Part shown: positions 44,522 through 52,697 of the stretch, piece by piece
Layout: each line of letters starts with the position of its first letter
Numbering within the stretch: the stretch's first letter is position 1
Origin: JAQBQB01 sp963757185
Lineage (GTDB): Bacteria > Gemmatimonadota > Gemmatimonadetes > Gemmatimonadales > Gemmatimonadaceae
Reading direction: 5' to 3'
NCBI GenBank assembly: GCA_963757185.1
Contig: CAVWQI010000002.1
Coordinates: 434,001 to 498,000 of the forward strand
Length of the DNA: 64,000 nt
Program-made: the position numbers and the translations under genes
The notes under the pieces: model-generated
The model's database searches: none
Told to the model about the DNA's origin: nothing
Seen by the model: only the letters and a program-made list of their open reading frames with translations

Positions 44522-45034
44522 ATGACATCGCTTGCTCTTTATGCGCGTGCACGTGGAAGCTCGCAGTCTCGCCGAGGCTTCACCCTCATCGAGACGATGG
44601 TCGTGCTCGTCATCGCCGGCATCACGATGGCGATCGCGATGCCCAAGTTCGCCGGCATGCGCGATCGGATGTCCGTGCGGTCGGCGAAGCAACAGTTCAG
44701 CAGTTATCTCGCCACGGCGCGAGCCGCGGCGATTCGCCAGTCGCAGTTGGGACACTTCCACACGAACGGCAACACGATCTGGTCGAACGTCAACCAGCCG
44801 GACGGCACGAGCATCAACGTCTCGAAAGGCGTGTCGCTGATGAACGCTCGCGGAGTCGCGATCACGCTCGGGGGTTCGGCGCCGAGCAACGACTCGATCA
44901 TCTTCGATTCGCGCGGCATGAGCAACAACATCTTCACGGCCGCGGGTCGCACTTACGTCTTTACTCGAAACGGCTTCAAGGACTCCATATGCGTTTCTCG
45001 ACTCGGTCTCATCTCGCGAACGTGCGGGCAGTAA
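44522..45034 (+). CDS. GspH/FimT-type prepilin-like protein
   Basis: This 170-residue protein has the type III signal SRRGFTLIETMVVLVIAG, cleavable after Gly by prepilin peptidase, with Glu at +5 followed by a hydrophobic helix. The globular part (SAKQQFSSYLATARAAAIRQ, then SIIFDSRGMSNNIF and YVFTRNGFKDSICVSRLG) resembles FimT/GspH minor pilins. It is first of four consecutive prepilin genes. ATG 44522 follows about 250 nt without genes. The core pilus assembly genes are not in the window. Confidence 0.9.
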   Translation: MTSLALYARARGSSQSRRGFTLIETMVVLVIAGITMAIAMPKFAGMRDRMSVRSAKQQFSSYLATARAAAIRQSQLGHFHTNGNTIWSNVNQPDGTSINVSKGVSLMNARGVAITLGGSAPSNDSIIFDSRGMSNNIFTAAGRTYVFTRNGFKDSICVSRLGLISRTCGQ

Positions 45035-45416
45035 GGCACGACGCGGCCACGGAGTCCGCTCCGCGCGTCCGCGCCGGATTCACCATGCCCGAGCTGCTGA
45101 TCGCGATCATCTTGATCAGCGTCGGCTTGCTCTCGCTCGCTAGCGGCGCGGTGGGCGTGCTTCGCCAGATGAGGTGGGGCAACCAGTCGGCGCTCGCCGC
45201 CATCGTCGCCACTCAGCGCATGGAGACTCATTCGCAGCCAGGGGTGCAACCTGCTCGGAACCGGCGGCACGGCGACAACGCGTGGCCTTGCCTGAAGCGT
45301 GGTCGGTCACGGCGATCAACGGGAAAGGCAGCGCTGTCGTCGAATCGGTGACCTACACGCCGCGCGCCGGCCTCACCCGTTACGTCGAGATGAGATCGGT
45401 GGTGCCATGCGCATGA
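44989..45416 (+). pseudogene. PilV-type minor pilin interrupted by two frameshifts
   Basis: ATG 44989 lies inside the 3' end of the FimT-like gene and encodes a prepilin signal (RAGFTMPELLIAIILISVGL) and helix up to VATQRMET. The frame then shifts near 45229; a second frame reads IRSQGCNLLGTGGTATTRGL, and near 45287 a third continues LPEAWSVTAINGKGSAVVES to PCA and TGA 45414-45416. Removing one base at each site gives a single PilV-like protein of about 141 residues. The TGA overlaps the next gene. Both breaks look like +1 insertions and may be sequencing errors. Confidence 0.85.
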
Positions 45417-46342
45417 AATCGCGACGCATGAATTCGCCGCAGCCGGTCGCGCACTCGCGCACCGGCTTCACGATGGCCGAGACGCTCGTGGTCCTCGTGC
45501 TGCTCGCCATCGTGGGTGGATCCCTGATGAGCGTGTTGACCAAACAGCAGCAGTTCTACAACGGCACCGGCGACCTGATCGCCATGCGGACGCAGCTTCG
45601 TCAGGCCGAAGCCATCTTGGGCGGCGACCTTCGCGGCATCTCGAGCTCCGGCGGCGACATCACCACCATGACCGACTCGTCGCTCGAGTTCAACTACACA
45701 ATCGGCACGTCGGTCGTGTGCAAAACGCCGTCGGGAAGTTCGGTCGTCATTCCCCCGACCGGCCCATTGACGAACAACAATACGCTGACCTCCTGGATCA
45801 CCAAGCCCAACTTCGGCGACCAGGCGTACATCTTCGACGAAGGTCTTATTACGACAGACGCGACCGACGACACGTGGAAGCTGTACAGCGTGACGTCGCT
45901 GCCCCTCGGTTCGGGCAGCTGCGACGGAGCGTTCAACGCGCCGGGCGCCAACACCGTCAACCTTGGGAGCGCCGTCTCGGCCACCATTCTAGACGGCGCG
46001 CCGGTCCGCTTCATCCGCACGGCGCACTACAGCCTCCATAAGTTCCCGGACGGCCTCTGGTACCTCGGCTACTGCAGTCCGGCGTGCGGCGCGGGGATCG
46101 CCATCAACCCGATCGCCGGCCCGTTCCGGTCGTACGCGCCGCCGACGACCCCCGACACGAGCGGCATCCGGATGACGTACTACGACTCCACCGGCACGGT
46201 TACCAACGTGCCGGCGCAGGTCTCGCGAATCGACATCACGATTCGCGGACAGACGACGGGCTATGTCCACATCCAGGGCATGACCAAGGGCGTGTACCAC
46301 GATTCGCTCTCTATGAGCGTCGCCCTTCGCAATAGAAGCTGA
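45407..46342 (+). CDS. PilW-type minor pilin
   Basis: This 311-residue protein has the prepilin signal SRTGFTMAETLVVLVLLAIV and a helix continuing into SVLTKQQQFYNGTGDL, typical of PilW. The large globular domain contains several Cys pairs (VVCKTP, GSCDGAF, GYCSPACGAG) likely to form disulfides after export. Start at 45407 or at ATG 45413, the latter overlapping the PilV stop as ATGA. It follows FimT- and PilV-like genes and precedes a PilX-like gene, the usual minor-pilin order. Confidence 0.88.
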   Translation: MRMKSRRMNSPQPVAHSRTGFTMAETLVVLVLLAIVGGSLMSVLTKQQQFYNGTGDLIAMRTQLRQAEAILGGDLRGISSSGGDITTMTDSSLEFNYTIGTSVVCKTPSGSSVVIPPTGPLTNNNTLTSWITKPNFGDQAYIFDEGLITTDATDDTWKLYSVTSLPLGSGSCDGAFNAPGANTVNLGSAVSATILDGAPVRFIRTAHYSLHKFPDGLWYLGYCSPACGAGIAINPIAGPFRSYAPPTTPDTSGIRMTYYDSTGTVTNVPAQVSRIDITIRGQTTGYVHIQGMTKGVYHDSLSMSVALRNRS

Positions 46343-46356
46343 CCAGGAGCCTCACC

Positions 46357-47535
46357 ATGAATAGAAGCCGACGCTTGAGACTTTCGGCCCGAAAGGGTCT
46401 CGCGCTGCCGATGGCGATCGGGTCGATCGTGTTGATCGGCATGATCCTCGCCGGCGTGTTCTTCACCGCGACGCAGGAGAATCGCGTCGGCCGGAACACG
46501 ATCACGCAGGAACGTTCCTTCCGCGCGGCCGAGTACGGGCTGAATAACGCCTACACGAACTGGAACAACTCGGTCATGAGCAAGCTGGCGACCGGCGCCA
46601 TCGCGACCATCGGCGACAAACAGGCGTCGCGCGGCTTCGCCGACACCGTGCAGGTCACGCATTTGAATACCAACACCTACCTGCTGGTCTCGACGGGATA
46701 CGCCGGTTCGGGCAGCACGCAGGCGCTCCACCGGACGAGCAACGTCCTTCGCCTCAACTTCCCGGCGATCAACGTTCTCGCCGCGTTGACGTTGCGCGGC
46801 GCGCTGAAGTTGGGCGGCAGCTCGTTCATCGACGGACACGACACGCCGCCATTGGGCTGGACAGACTGCGGCCCCCCAGGGCCGCAGCAGCCCGGTATCG
46901 CGGCCACCGCGGGCGACAGCAGCACGATCAGTCTTTCGGGTTGCAAGAACTTCAAGTGCGTCGACGGCAACCCGGACGTCCAGGTAACTCCGGCTGCCGG
47001 CGACAGCAGCACCTACTTCAACTACGGAAACGGAATCACGTGGGCGACGCTCACGGCGGCAGCGACGATTCCCTTAACGCCGGGCCAGGTTAGTGGCGGG
47101 CCGGCTCCGGCGTTCACGGCCGGGGGCGGGTGCGACACGGGCAACCGCATGAACTGGGGCGACCCGACCCGGAACACGCCGGCCGGCCCGTGCGAGAGCT
47201 ACTTCCCGATCGTCTACGTCTCCGACACACTGGGGAACACGCACATTACCGGCGGATCGGGCCAGGGAGTGCTGCTCGTCGACGGTGACCTCCAGGTCGA
47301 TGGCGGCTTCCAGTGGTACGGCCCGGTCATCGTTCGCGGCCACCTCCAGACCGCGGGTACGGGCGGACACTTCAACGGCGCCGTTATGGCCGCTGACGTC
47401 GACCTCGAGCTCAACAACCTCCTCGGTAACGCGCTCGTTACCTACTCCTCGTGCGCGATCGCTGACGCCATGATCGGTGCCGCGATCCCCAAGAAGCTCA
47501 CGCAACGCTCTTGGGCGGAGATGTACTACCACTAG
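46357..47535 (+). CDS. PilX-like minor pilin / pilus assembly protein
   Basis: This 392-residue protein begins RKGLALPMAIGSIVLIGMIL, a prepilin-type or PilX_N-like N-terminal helix, with AGGAG 9 nt before the ATG. Residues 40-60 (RNTITQERSFRAAEYGLNNA) are typical of PilX. The rest is long for PilX, with a polyserine/glycine-rich beta region and several Cys (DCGPPG, GCKNFKCVDG, GGCDTG). It ends the four-gene pilin cluster; 14 nt separate it from the start of the pilin-independent metalloprotease's convergent end region. Confidence 0.8.
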   Translation: MNRSRRLRLSARKGLALPMAIGSIVLIGMILAGVFFTATQENRVGRNTITQERSFRAAEYGLNNAYTNWNNSVMSKLATGAIATIGDKQASRGFADTVQVTHLNTNTYLLVSTGYAGSGSTQALHRTSNVLRLNFPAINVLAALTLRGALKLGGSSFIDGHDTPPLGWTDCGPPGPQQPGIAATAGDSSTISLSGCKNFKCVDGNPDVQVTPAAGDSSTYFNYGNGITWATLTAAATIPLTPGQVSGGPAPAFTAGGGCDTGNRMNWGDPTRNTPAGPCESYFPIVYVSDTLGNTHITGGSGQGVLLVDGDLQVDGGFQWYGPVIVRGHLQTAGTGGHFNGAVMAADVDLELNNLLGNALVTYSSCAIADAMIGAAIPKKLTQRSWAEMYYH

Positions 47536-47561
47536 TAGGCGTTCTTTCCTCCCCGCCGCCG

Positions 47562-50006
47562 TCAGCCGGGGTCGATCCCGAAGGGATCCCCCGGCGGCGC
47601 GACGAGCGAGCGAGTGAGCTTCGGCAGCTCGCCCTTGTCGATCCACCGCGTGCAGTCGTTCACGATCGACAGCCAGTGCGCCCGTTCCTCGTCATCCTTG
47701 GCCGCGGCGAGCTTGCCGCGCGCGCGGTTTCGTAGGTCGCCAACCTTGAGCGCCGCCATCGCACGCACCTCCGGCGCCGCGTCGGAATCGGCGGCCAGGT
47801 AGAGCAGCTTCTCCGTCACGACCCGCTGGGTGACACGTTGAAGCGCCGCCAGCTTCGGTGTCGCCGCCGCACCGTTCCAGGTCGCGCCCACCAGCGCATC
47901 GATCGTCGCGCCGAGCGTCAAATGCGGACCCGACCCACGCGTCGCGAACTGAACGAGGCGCGCCGCCCGATCGCGCTGCAGGATCATGTCGACGATCATC
48001 TGCGCCAACGTCTCCCCCGCCCCGAGCTCGTCGAACGCCGGGCGCGTGCGGCTGCCGAACAGTTCCACGAACGGAGTCACCGCCGTCGCGTTCGGCGACA
48101 TCAGCGAGAGCACGGTGTCCGGAATCGCCAACTCCTCAGGGCGCAGCGCGGCGAGCATGTCGCGCAACGCGTTCGCCTGCTGTTGGTACGAGATCGGCCT
48201 CGTCGCCTGCTGTCCGTCGCCGCGCACGGCGTTCGAGTATTCCATCCCGCCAATCGTCTTCGAGAGAGCGTTCAGCGCGAAGCGGTGCATGAAGTAGAGC
48301 GCGGCGAAGCGCTCCTGAAGCAGGTTGATCGGCTCACCGGCGCGAATGTTCCGCTCGCCGAACGCCGACATCGCCACGCGGCGCACCGACGTCTCCGCTT
48401 TCAGGAAGTCGAACGCCGACGCGGCGTCATCCCACAGATTCACGCGCGGATCCGACCCATACTCGGGCCGGGCGTCCGCGTCCGACAGAAACAGATAGCC
48501 GCGGCGAAGCCCGTCGGCGACGATCGCGCGAAGTGAATCGCGCTCGCTCGCGGCCGCAAAGACGCCGTACCCCCAGTGAATCGCCCAGATGTCGTACACA
48601 CCGGGGCCCACCGCGTACGCCTGCGACACGTCGATGCGACCGTTGGCGTCGAGCCGCACCCGCGGCGGTGGATAGTCCATCACCGACGCGCGCTCGTACG
48701 TCGACGCGATGTAGTTGTGCTCGAGACCGAGCGTGTGCCCCACCTCGTGCGCGCTCACCTGGCGGACGCGCGCCAGCACGAACGCTGTATCGACGGGCGT
48801 CGCATCCGCGCCCATCAGCGCGGCGAAGAGATTGTAGTCGGTGCGCGCGCGGTGGGAGTCGAGCCTCGCCATGCCCTTGATCATCTCGCCCGTGCGCGGG
48901 TCTGTGAGCGCGCCGCCGACCGACCATCCCCGCTCGTTTCGATTCTCCCACTGCACGACGTTGTACCGCGAGTCCATCGGATCGACGCCCTCGGGGAGCA
49001 GCTCCACTTTGAACCCGCCGACGAGCCCCGCGCGGTCGAACGCCTGCTCCCACCACTTCACGCCCTCGAGGGTCGCCGACCGAATCGGCTCGGGGATTCC
49101 GCGGTCCACGTAGTAGCGAATCGGCTCCTTGATGGGCGAGCGCGGATCGTTCGGGTCGACTCGCTGCAGTCGGTGCCGCGCGGCGAGCGTCACCGCCAGC
49201 GACTGCTGGATCGGGCGCGCGTAGTCCTTGTACGTCACGCCGAAATAGCCCACGCGCGGGTCGCGTTCGCGCGTCCGGAATCCGGCGTCGGGCAGCTTCA
49301 CGAAACTCAGATGCTGGCGTAGGGTGAACGCCTTGCCGTCGGGGACGATCGACTCGACGATCGGACCGGGGCGAGCGCTCGCCGCGAACGTGATCGAGGC
49401 GTCGATCTCGGTGTTGTCGGGAAAGGCCTTCGTGTCCGGCCGGTACACGCCGGACCGGTCGCGGGCGACGGTGTACGTCCCTTGCTGGGTTTGCGCCAGC
49501 GTCCGCGCGACGTCGTTCCAGTCGCGAAGCGCGACATCGGTCGCGTCCACCAGCAGCCTGCCGTTCTCCTCCGCCAGGAGCGGCATCGACGCCACCGTAC
49601 TCGGCGGGAACGCCTCGGCGATCGCCCGTTCATGGTCCGGATTCGTCGGCGAACCCCGGTACGCCCAGTTCTCGAGAACGAGAAGGACGCGGTCGCCGTC
49701 GTGGTCGAACCGGGCTACGTGTGTCTCTCCACTGGCACCGCGATCGATCCCGATCGGGTTCGAGCCGAGTCCCGTCGCTTGCGAGACGAGCAGGAGCGCA
49801 CGGGTCGAGTCGCGGGGAATCTCGAGCAGGATTCGACCTTGGTGCCGATCGAGATAGATTGGAAGGAACCCGTCGAGACGCTCCATTCCGGTCGTGCGTC
49901 CGGCGATGCTGGTGGCCGGCGCGGTTGGAACTTGCGCGAGGACGGGCAGGTACGCGGTGGTGACCAGAGAGGCGATGCCAGCGACCGCGAATTTGATGAT
50001 GGTCAT
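47562..50006 (-). CDS. Secreted zinc-dependent metalloprotease (DUF5117/DUF4953)
   Basis: This 814-residue protein has a signal peptide (TIIKFAVAGIASLVTTAYLP) and two domains: an N-terminal DUF5117-like region with YLDRHQGRILLEIPRD and PIQQSLAVTLAARHRLQRVD, and a metzincin-type catalytic domain with HEVGHTLGLEHN at about 420-431, giving the HExxHxxGxxH zinc site, followed by the Met-turn-like ASVMDYPPP. Such proteins are abundant in Gemmatimonadota and Bacteroidota. Its ATG at 50006 is only 6 nt from the divergent gene's ATG at 50013, so promoter elements must overlap coding DNA. Confidence 0.9.
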   Translation of the reverse strand: MTIIKFAVAGIASLVTTAYLPVLAQVPTAPATSIAGRTTGMERLDGFLPIYLDRHQGRILLEIPRDSTRALLLVSQATGLGSNPIGIDRGASGETHVARFDHDGDRVLLVLENWAYRGSPTNPDHERAIAEAFPPSTVASMPLLAEENGRLLVDATDVALRDWNDVARTLAQTQQGTYTVARDRSGVYRPDTKAFPDNTEIDASITFAASARPGPIVESIVPDGKAFTLRQHLSFVKLPDAGFRTRERDPRVGYFGVTYKDYARPIQQSLAVTLAARHRLQRVDPNDPRSPIKEPIRYYVDRGIPEPIRSATLEGVKWWEQAFDRAGLVGGFKVELLPEGVDPMDSRYNVVQWENRNERGWSVGGALTDPRTGEMIKGMARLDSHRARTDYNLFAALMGADATPVDTAFVLARVRQVSAHEVGHTLGLEHNYIASTYERASVMDYPPPRVRLDANGRIDVSQAYAVGPGVYDIWAIHWGYGVFAAASERDSLRAIVADGLRRGYLFLSDADARPEYGSDPRVNLWDDAASAFDFLKAETSVRRVAMSAFGERNIRAGEPINLLQERFAALYFMHRFALNALSKTIGGMEYSNAVRGDGQQATRPISYQQQANALRDMLAALRPEELAIPDTVLSLMSPNATAVTPFVELFGSRTRPAFDELGAGETLAQMIVDMILQRDRAARLVQFATRGSGPHLTLGATIDALVGATWNGAAATPKLAALQRVTQRVVTEKLLYLAADSDAAPEVRAMAALKVGDLRNRARGKLAAAKDDEERAHWLSIVNDCTRWIDKGELPKLTRSLVAPPGDPFGIDPG

Positions 50007-50012
50007 GAAAGA

Positions 50013-50654
50013 ATGAGGGTGAAAAACGTGTCCCGAGCTCTCGTGCGCTGGGATAGAATACGGGTCGGCGTCCTTCTCGTCATCGTCGCGTCGTGCGTTC
50101 ACGGCGCGCCGCACGTGTACGGCCAGTACAACGACCTGGCGCCCAAGGTCGCGCCGACGGCGGGCGAGCGCACACCCCGCCACCTCACCGTCCAACTCGC
50201 GAAGCCGGCCAACGTCGCCGTGTTTCTCGTGGTGCCGGGCCGCGGCAGCCGGCTGCTTTTCCCGATGGACTCGACCCAGAACCAGTACGTCGAGGCTGGG
50301 TCGCACCTGGTCGAAACCGCGGCCACTAAAGGCATGCTGAGCGATACGTCGCGCCTCGCCCGTCTCCCGGGAACGAACCAGCCGCCGCAAGGTCAGCGCG
50401 GACGCAACGGAAACCAGCAGTCCGGCTTCTCGCGCGACTCGTCGATGGGGCTCGGCGTTGGCTTCAATCAGCGCGGATACCTGCTGGTCTACGCCTCGCA
50501 GCAGCCGCTCAGTTATTCGCTGCTCAACACGCGAGTAGCCGGGCTGTCGATTCCGATCGACGACGACGACGCGCTCAACACGGTGTGGAAGCTGATCCGG
50601 TCGGTGACGCAGACGTCAGGGCCGTGGGCGGCATCGGCAGTCGAATTCCCCTGA
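50013..50654 (+). CDS. Exported protein of unknown function
   Basis: This 213-residue protein begins with an export signal (RVGVLLVIVASCVHGAPHVY; Cys at about 27 could be a lipobox). The mature part has beta strands (LTVQLAKPANVAVFLVVPGR, RGYLLVYASQQPLSYSLLNT) and a Gln/Asn/Gly-rich linker near 120-145. No family recognised. The ATG lies 6 nt from the divergent protease start; GTG 50019 is an alternative, and ATG 50013 has only GAAAGA upstream. Confidence 0.7.
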   Translation: MRVKNVSRALVRWDRIRVGVLLVIVASCVHGAPHVYGQYNDLAPKVAPTAGERTPRHLTVQLAKPANVAVFLVVPGRGSRLLFPMDSTQNQYVEAGSHLVETAATKGMLSDTSRLARLPGTNQPPQGQRGRNGNQQSGFSRDSSMGLGVGFNQRGYLLVYASQQPLSYSLLNTRVAGLSIPIDDDDALNTVWKLIRSVTQTSGPWAASAVEFP

Positions 50655-50685
50655 GAAACGGCGACTAGCGCGCTTCAGCCGCCGT

Positions 50686-52476
50686 TCAGCCGGTGATCCC
50701 CTTCAGGATCCCGTTCCGAATTCTCACCGCTTTTGCGCTTGCAGCGGGATCCGGTTCGACCATCGGATCCCCCGGTCCGAAGCGAAGCTTCCCCGGGAGC
50801 GTGAGCGTCTCCGATCCGCGGCGCACCTTGATCGGAAGCGGAGAGCCTTCGACCGAGGCACCGAACTTGGCGCGCAGGCGGGCGCCGAATTGCGCGTCCT
50901 GCACGGCGACGTCGCCGACCGTCAGCAGATAGTCGCCGGCGCGCACGCCGGCCGCGGACGCGGCGCTCCCATCCTGCACCTGCGCGACGACCACGCCGTT
51001 CGAGTCGATCTGCGTCATCACGCCGAGGCGCGGGACCATCGCCGCGCGCGTCCGAAGGCCGGCGAGCGGCAGGACGCTGTCGATGGGAAACGGCGCGCGG
51101 CCGTCGATGTACTTGGCGCTGAACCCAGCGAACGATTTGCCTCCAGCGGCTGCGCTGACCGCGGACCACCAGTCCGACGCCGTGAAGCCGCGGCCGCGCT
51201 TGTAGTCCGACTGGTAGAGACCTCGCATCACGTCATCGAGCGAATGCGCGTTGTCGCTCGCGTCGCGGATCATGATGTCGAGCAGAAGTCCGGCGAGCGA
51301 ACCCTTCGGATAGTAGATGAATTCGGTGCCGTCCACCGGGTGGATCCACGCGTTGAGCGACGCGTCCTCTAGTGACACCGGCCCGGCCTCGGCGACTTCG
51401 ATCAGCTTTCCGGCCGTCAGCGCGTAGAAGCCTTTCTCATCCACGACACCGCCGCGCAACTCGGCGAGGTCGGCGTAATAGTCGGTGATTCCCTCTGAGA
51501 CCCAAAGCCACGGCGTCGGCTGCGGCCGCGAATAGTCGTACGGCCACATGTCGGCCGGGCGAAGCCGCTTCACGTTCCACGAGTGAAAGATCTCGTGAGC
51601 GTAGAGCGACGGCTGAAACTCCCCGCCCACGTAGGCCGACGCGAGGATGTCGACGTGAGAGTTCTGGTGCTCGAGTCCGCTCGCTCCACCGTACGTCGAG
51701 TCGACGATCTCCATGACCGTGTAGCTCTGCCACGGCGTCTCGCCGAAGACCGCGGTCTCCGGCGGAATCACCCGCTTGAGCTGGTCCCAGACGACGATGC
51801 GTTGAGCGCCCGCGATCGCTCCGGCGGGATAGCTCGCCAGTCGGACCCACCGGTCGACGATTCGCGCGCTGTCCAAATCGAACCGGCCGACGAAGAACGG
51901 CATGTCCACGAGGTCGTGGTAGTTGCTCGCCGTGTACGTGCCGCGGGTCGGCCCCGCACCCATCGCGCTCACGGAGCGCCAGTCGCTCTCCGTGTGAATC
52001 GTGACCGTCGCCGGAAAATCGAACGGCTGTCCCTCGGGATACATGAAGAGGTTCGTGCCGTTGAACAACAGAAAGTCGTGCCGCGCCCACGACATCGCGT
52101 TGTCCAGCGAGTCCGCCCTATAGCGGAAAGTCACCCGAACCGACTTCGCGCCCGCCGGGCGGATACGCCACTTCTCGAAGTCGAGCTTGTCCCATGAGAG
52201 CGGCTTGCCGTCGCCGGTCGCGTCGAACGCGCCGACCCAGCGAGCGTAGTTGCTGATCTCGTACGCGCCGGGCGTCCACGCGGGCAGCGACAGCACGACG
52301 TTCGACGGTCCCGAGGTGGCGAACGTCATGGCGACGTCGACGACGCGGTACTGTGCGTTGGTCCGCGTGAACGTGACGTCGTAGCGCACGTCGTGGATCG
52401 GGGCCGACGCGCTGTCGTTGCGTGCGACCTGCGCGGTCAGAACCGAGGGGACGAGCGCGAGCCAGAGACGCTTCAT
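50686..52476 (-). CDS. M61 family metallopeptidase (glycyl aminopeptidase-like) with PDZ domain
   Basis: This 596-residue protein has a signal peptide (KRLWLALVPSVLTAQVARND), an N-terminal beta domain, the catalytic HEIFHSWN at about 294-301 with the downstream Glu in WVSEGITDYYADL, and a C-terminal PDZ domain (about 490-570; GVVVAQVQDGSAASAAGVRAG). This is the standard M61 layout. These enzymes remove N-terminal glycine or alanine from peptides. ATG 52476 is chosen over an upstream in-frame GTG because it opens at the signal peptide. No clear Shine-Dalgarno is seen. Confidence 0.92.
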   Translation of the reverse strand: MKRLWLALVPSVLTAQVARNDSASAPIHDVRYDVTFTRTNAQYRVVDVAMTFATSGPSNVVLSLPAWTPGAYEISNYARWVGAFDATGDGKPLSWDKLDFEKWRIRPAGAKSVRVTFRYRADSLDNAMSWARHDFLLFNGTNLFMYPEGQPFDFPATVTIHTESDWRSVSAMGAGPTRGTYTASNYHDLVDMPFFVGRFDLDSARIVDRWVRLASYPAGAIAGAQRIVVWDQLKRVIPPETAVFGETPWQSYTVMEIVDSTYGGASGLEHQNSHVDILASAYVGGEFQPSLYAHEIFHSWNVKRLRPADMWPYDYSRPQPTPWLWVSEGITDYYADLAELRGGVVDEKGFYALTAGKLIEVAEAGPVSLEDASLNAWIHPVDGTEFIYYPKGSLAGLLLDIMIRDASDNAHSLDDVMRGLYQSDYKRGRGFTASDWWSAVSAAAGGKSFAGFSAKYIDGRAPFPIDSVLPLAGLRTRAAMVPRLGVMTQIDSNGVVVAQVQDGSAASAAGVRAGDYLLTVGDVAVQDAQFGARLRAKFGASVEGSPLPIKVRRGSETLTLPGKLRFGPGDPMVEPDPAASAKAVRIRNGILKGITG

Positions 52477-52697
52477 CAAAGAGATGTGTGGCACATAGCG
52501 CACCAAAATTCGCCCATGCGCGGCGCCCTGTCACCTCCGGCGCGCACATTGGGAGAACGTCGTACACTCTCCCTACACTCCCACAACGCCCGCCGCTGGC
52601 CTAGCGCCGGCCGCGGGCGCCTGTCCGGACGCTGACATACATTGTCCGGCGCGCCGGTCCGTCCCCCATTCCCTTCTCCTACATAAGGTCATCGGAA

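Noticed and set aside
52646..52657. 12-bp palindrome CCGGCGCGCCGG before the amidohydrolase
   Set aside because: An all-G/C palindrome of this length is easily expected by chance in such DNA and has no extended arms.
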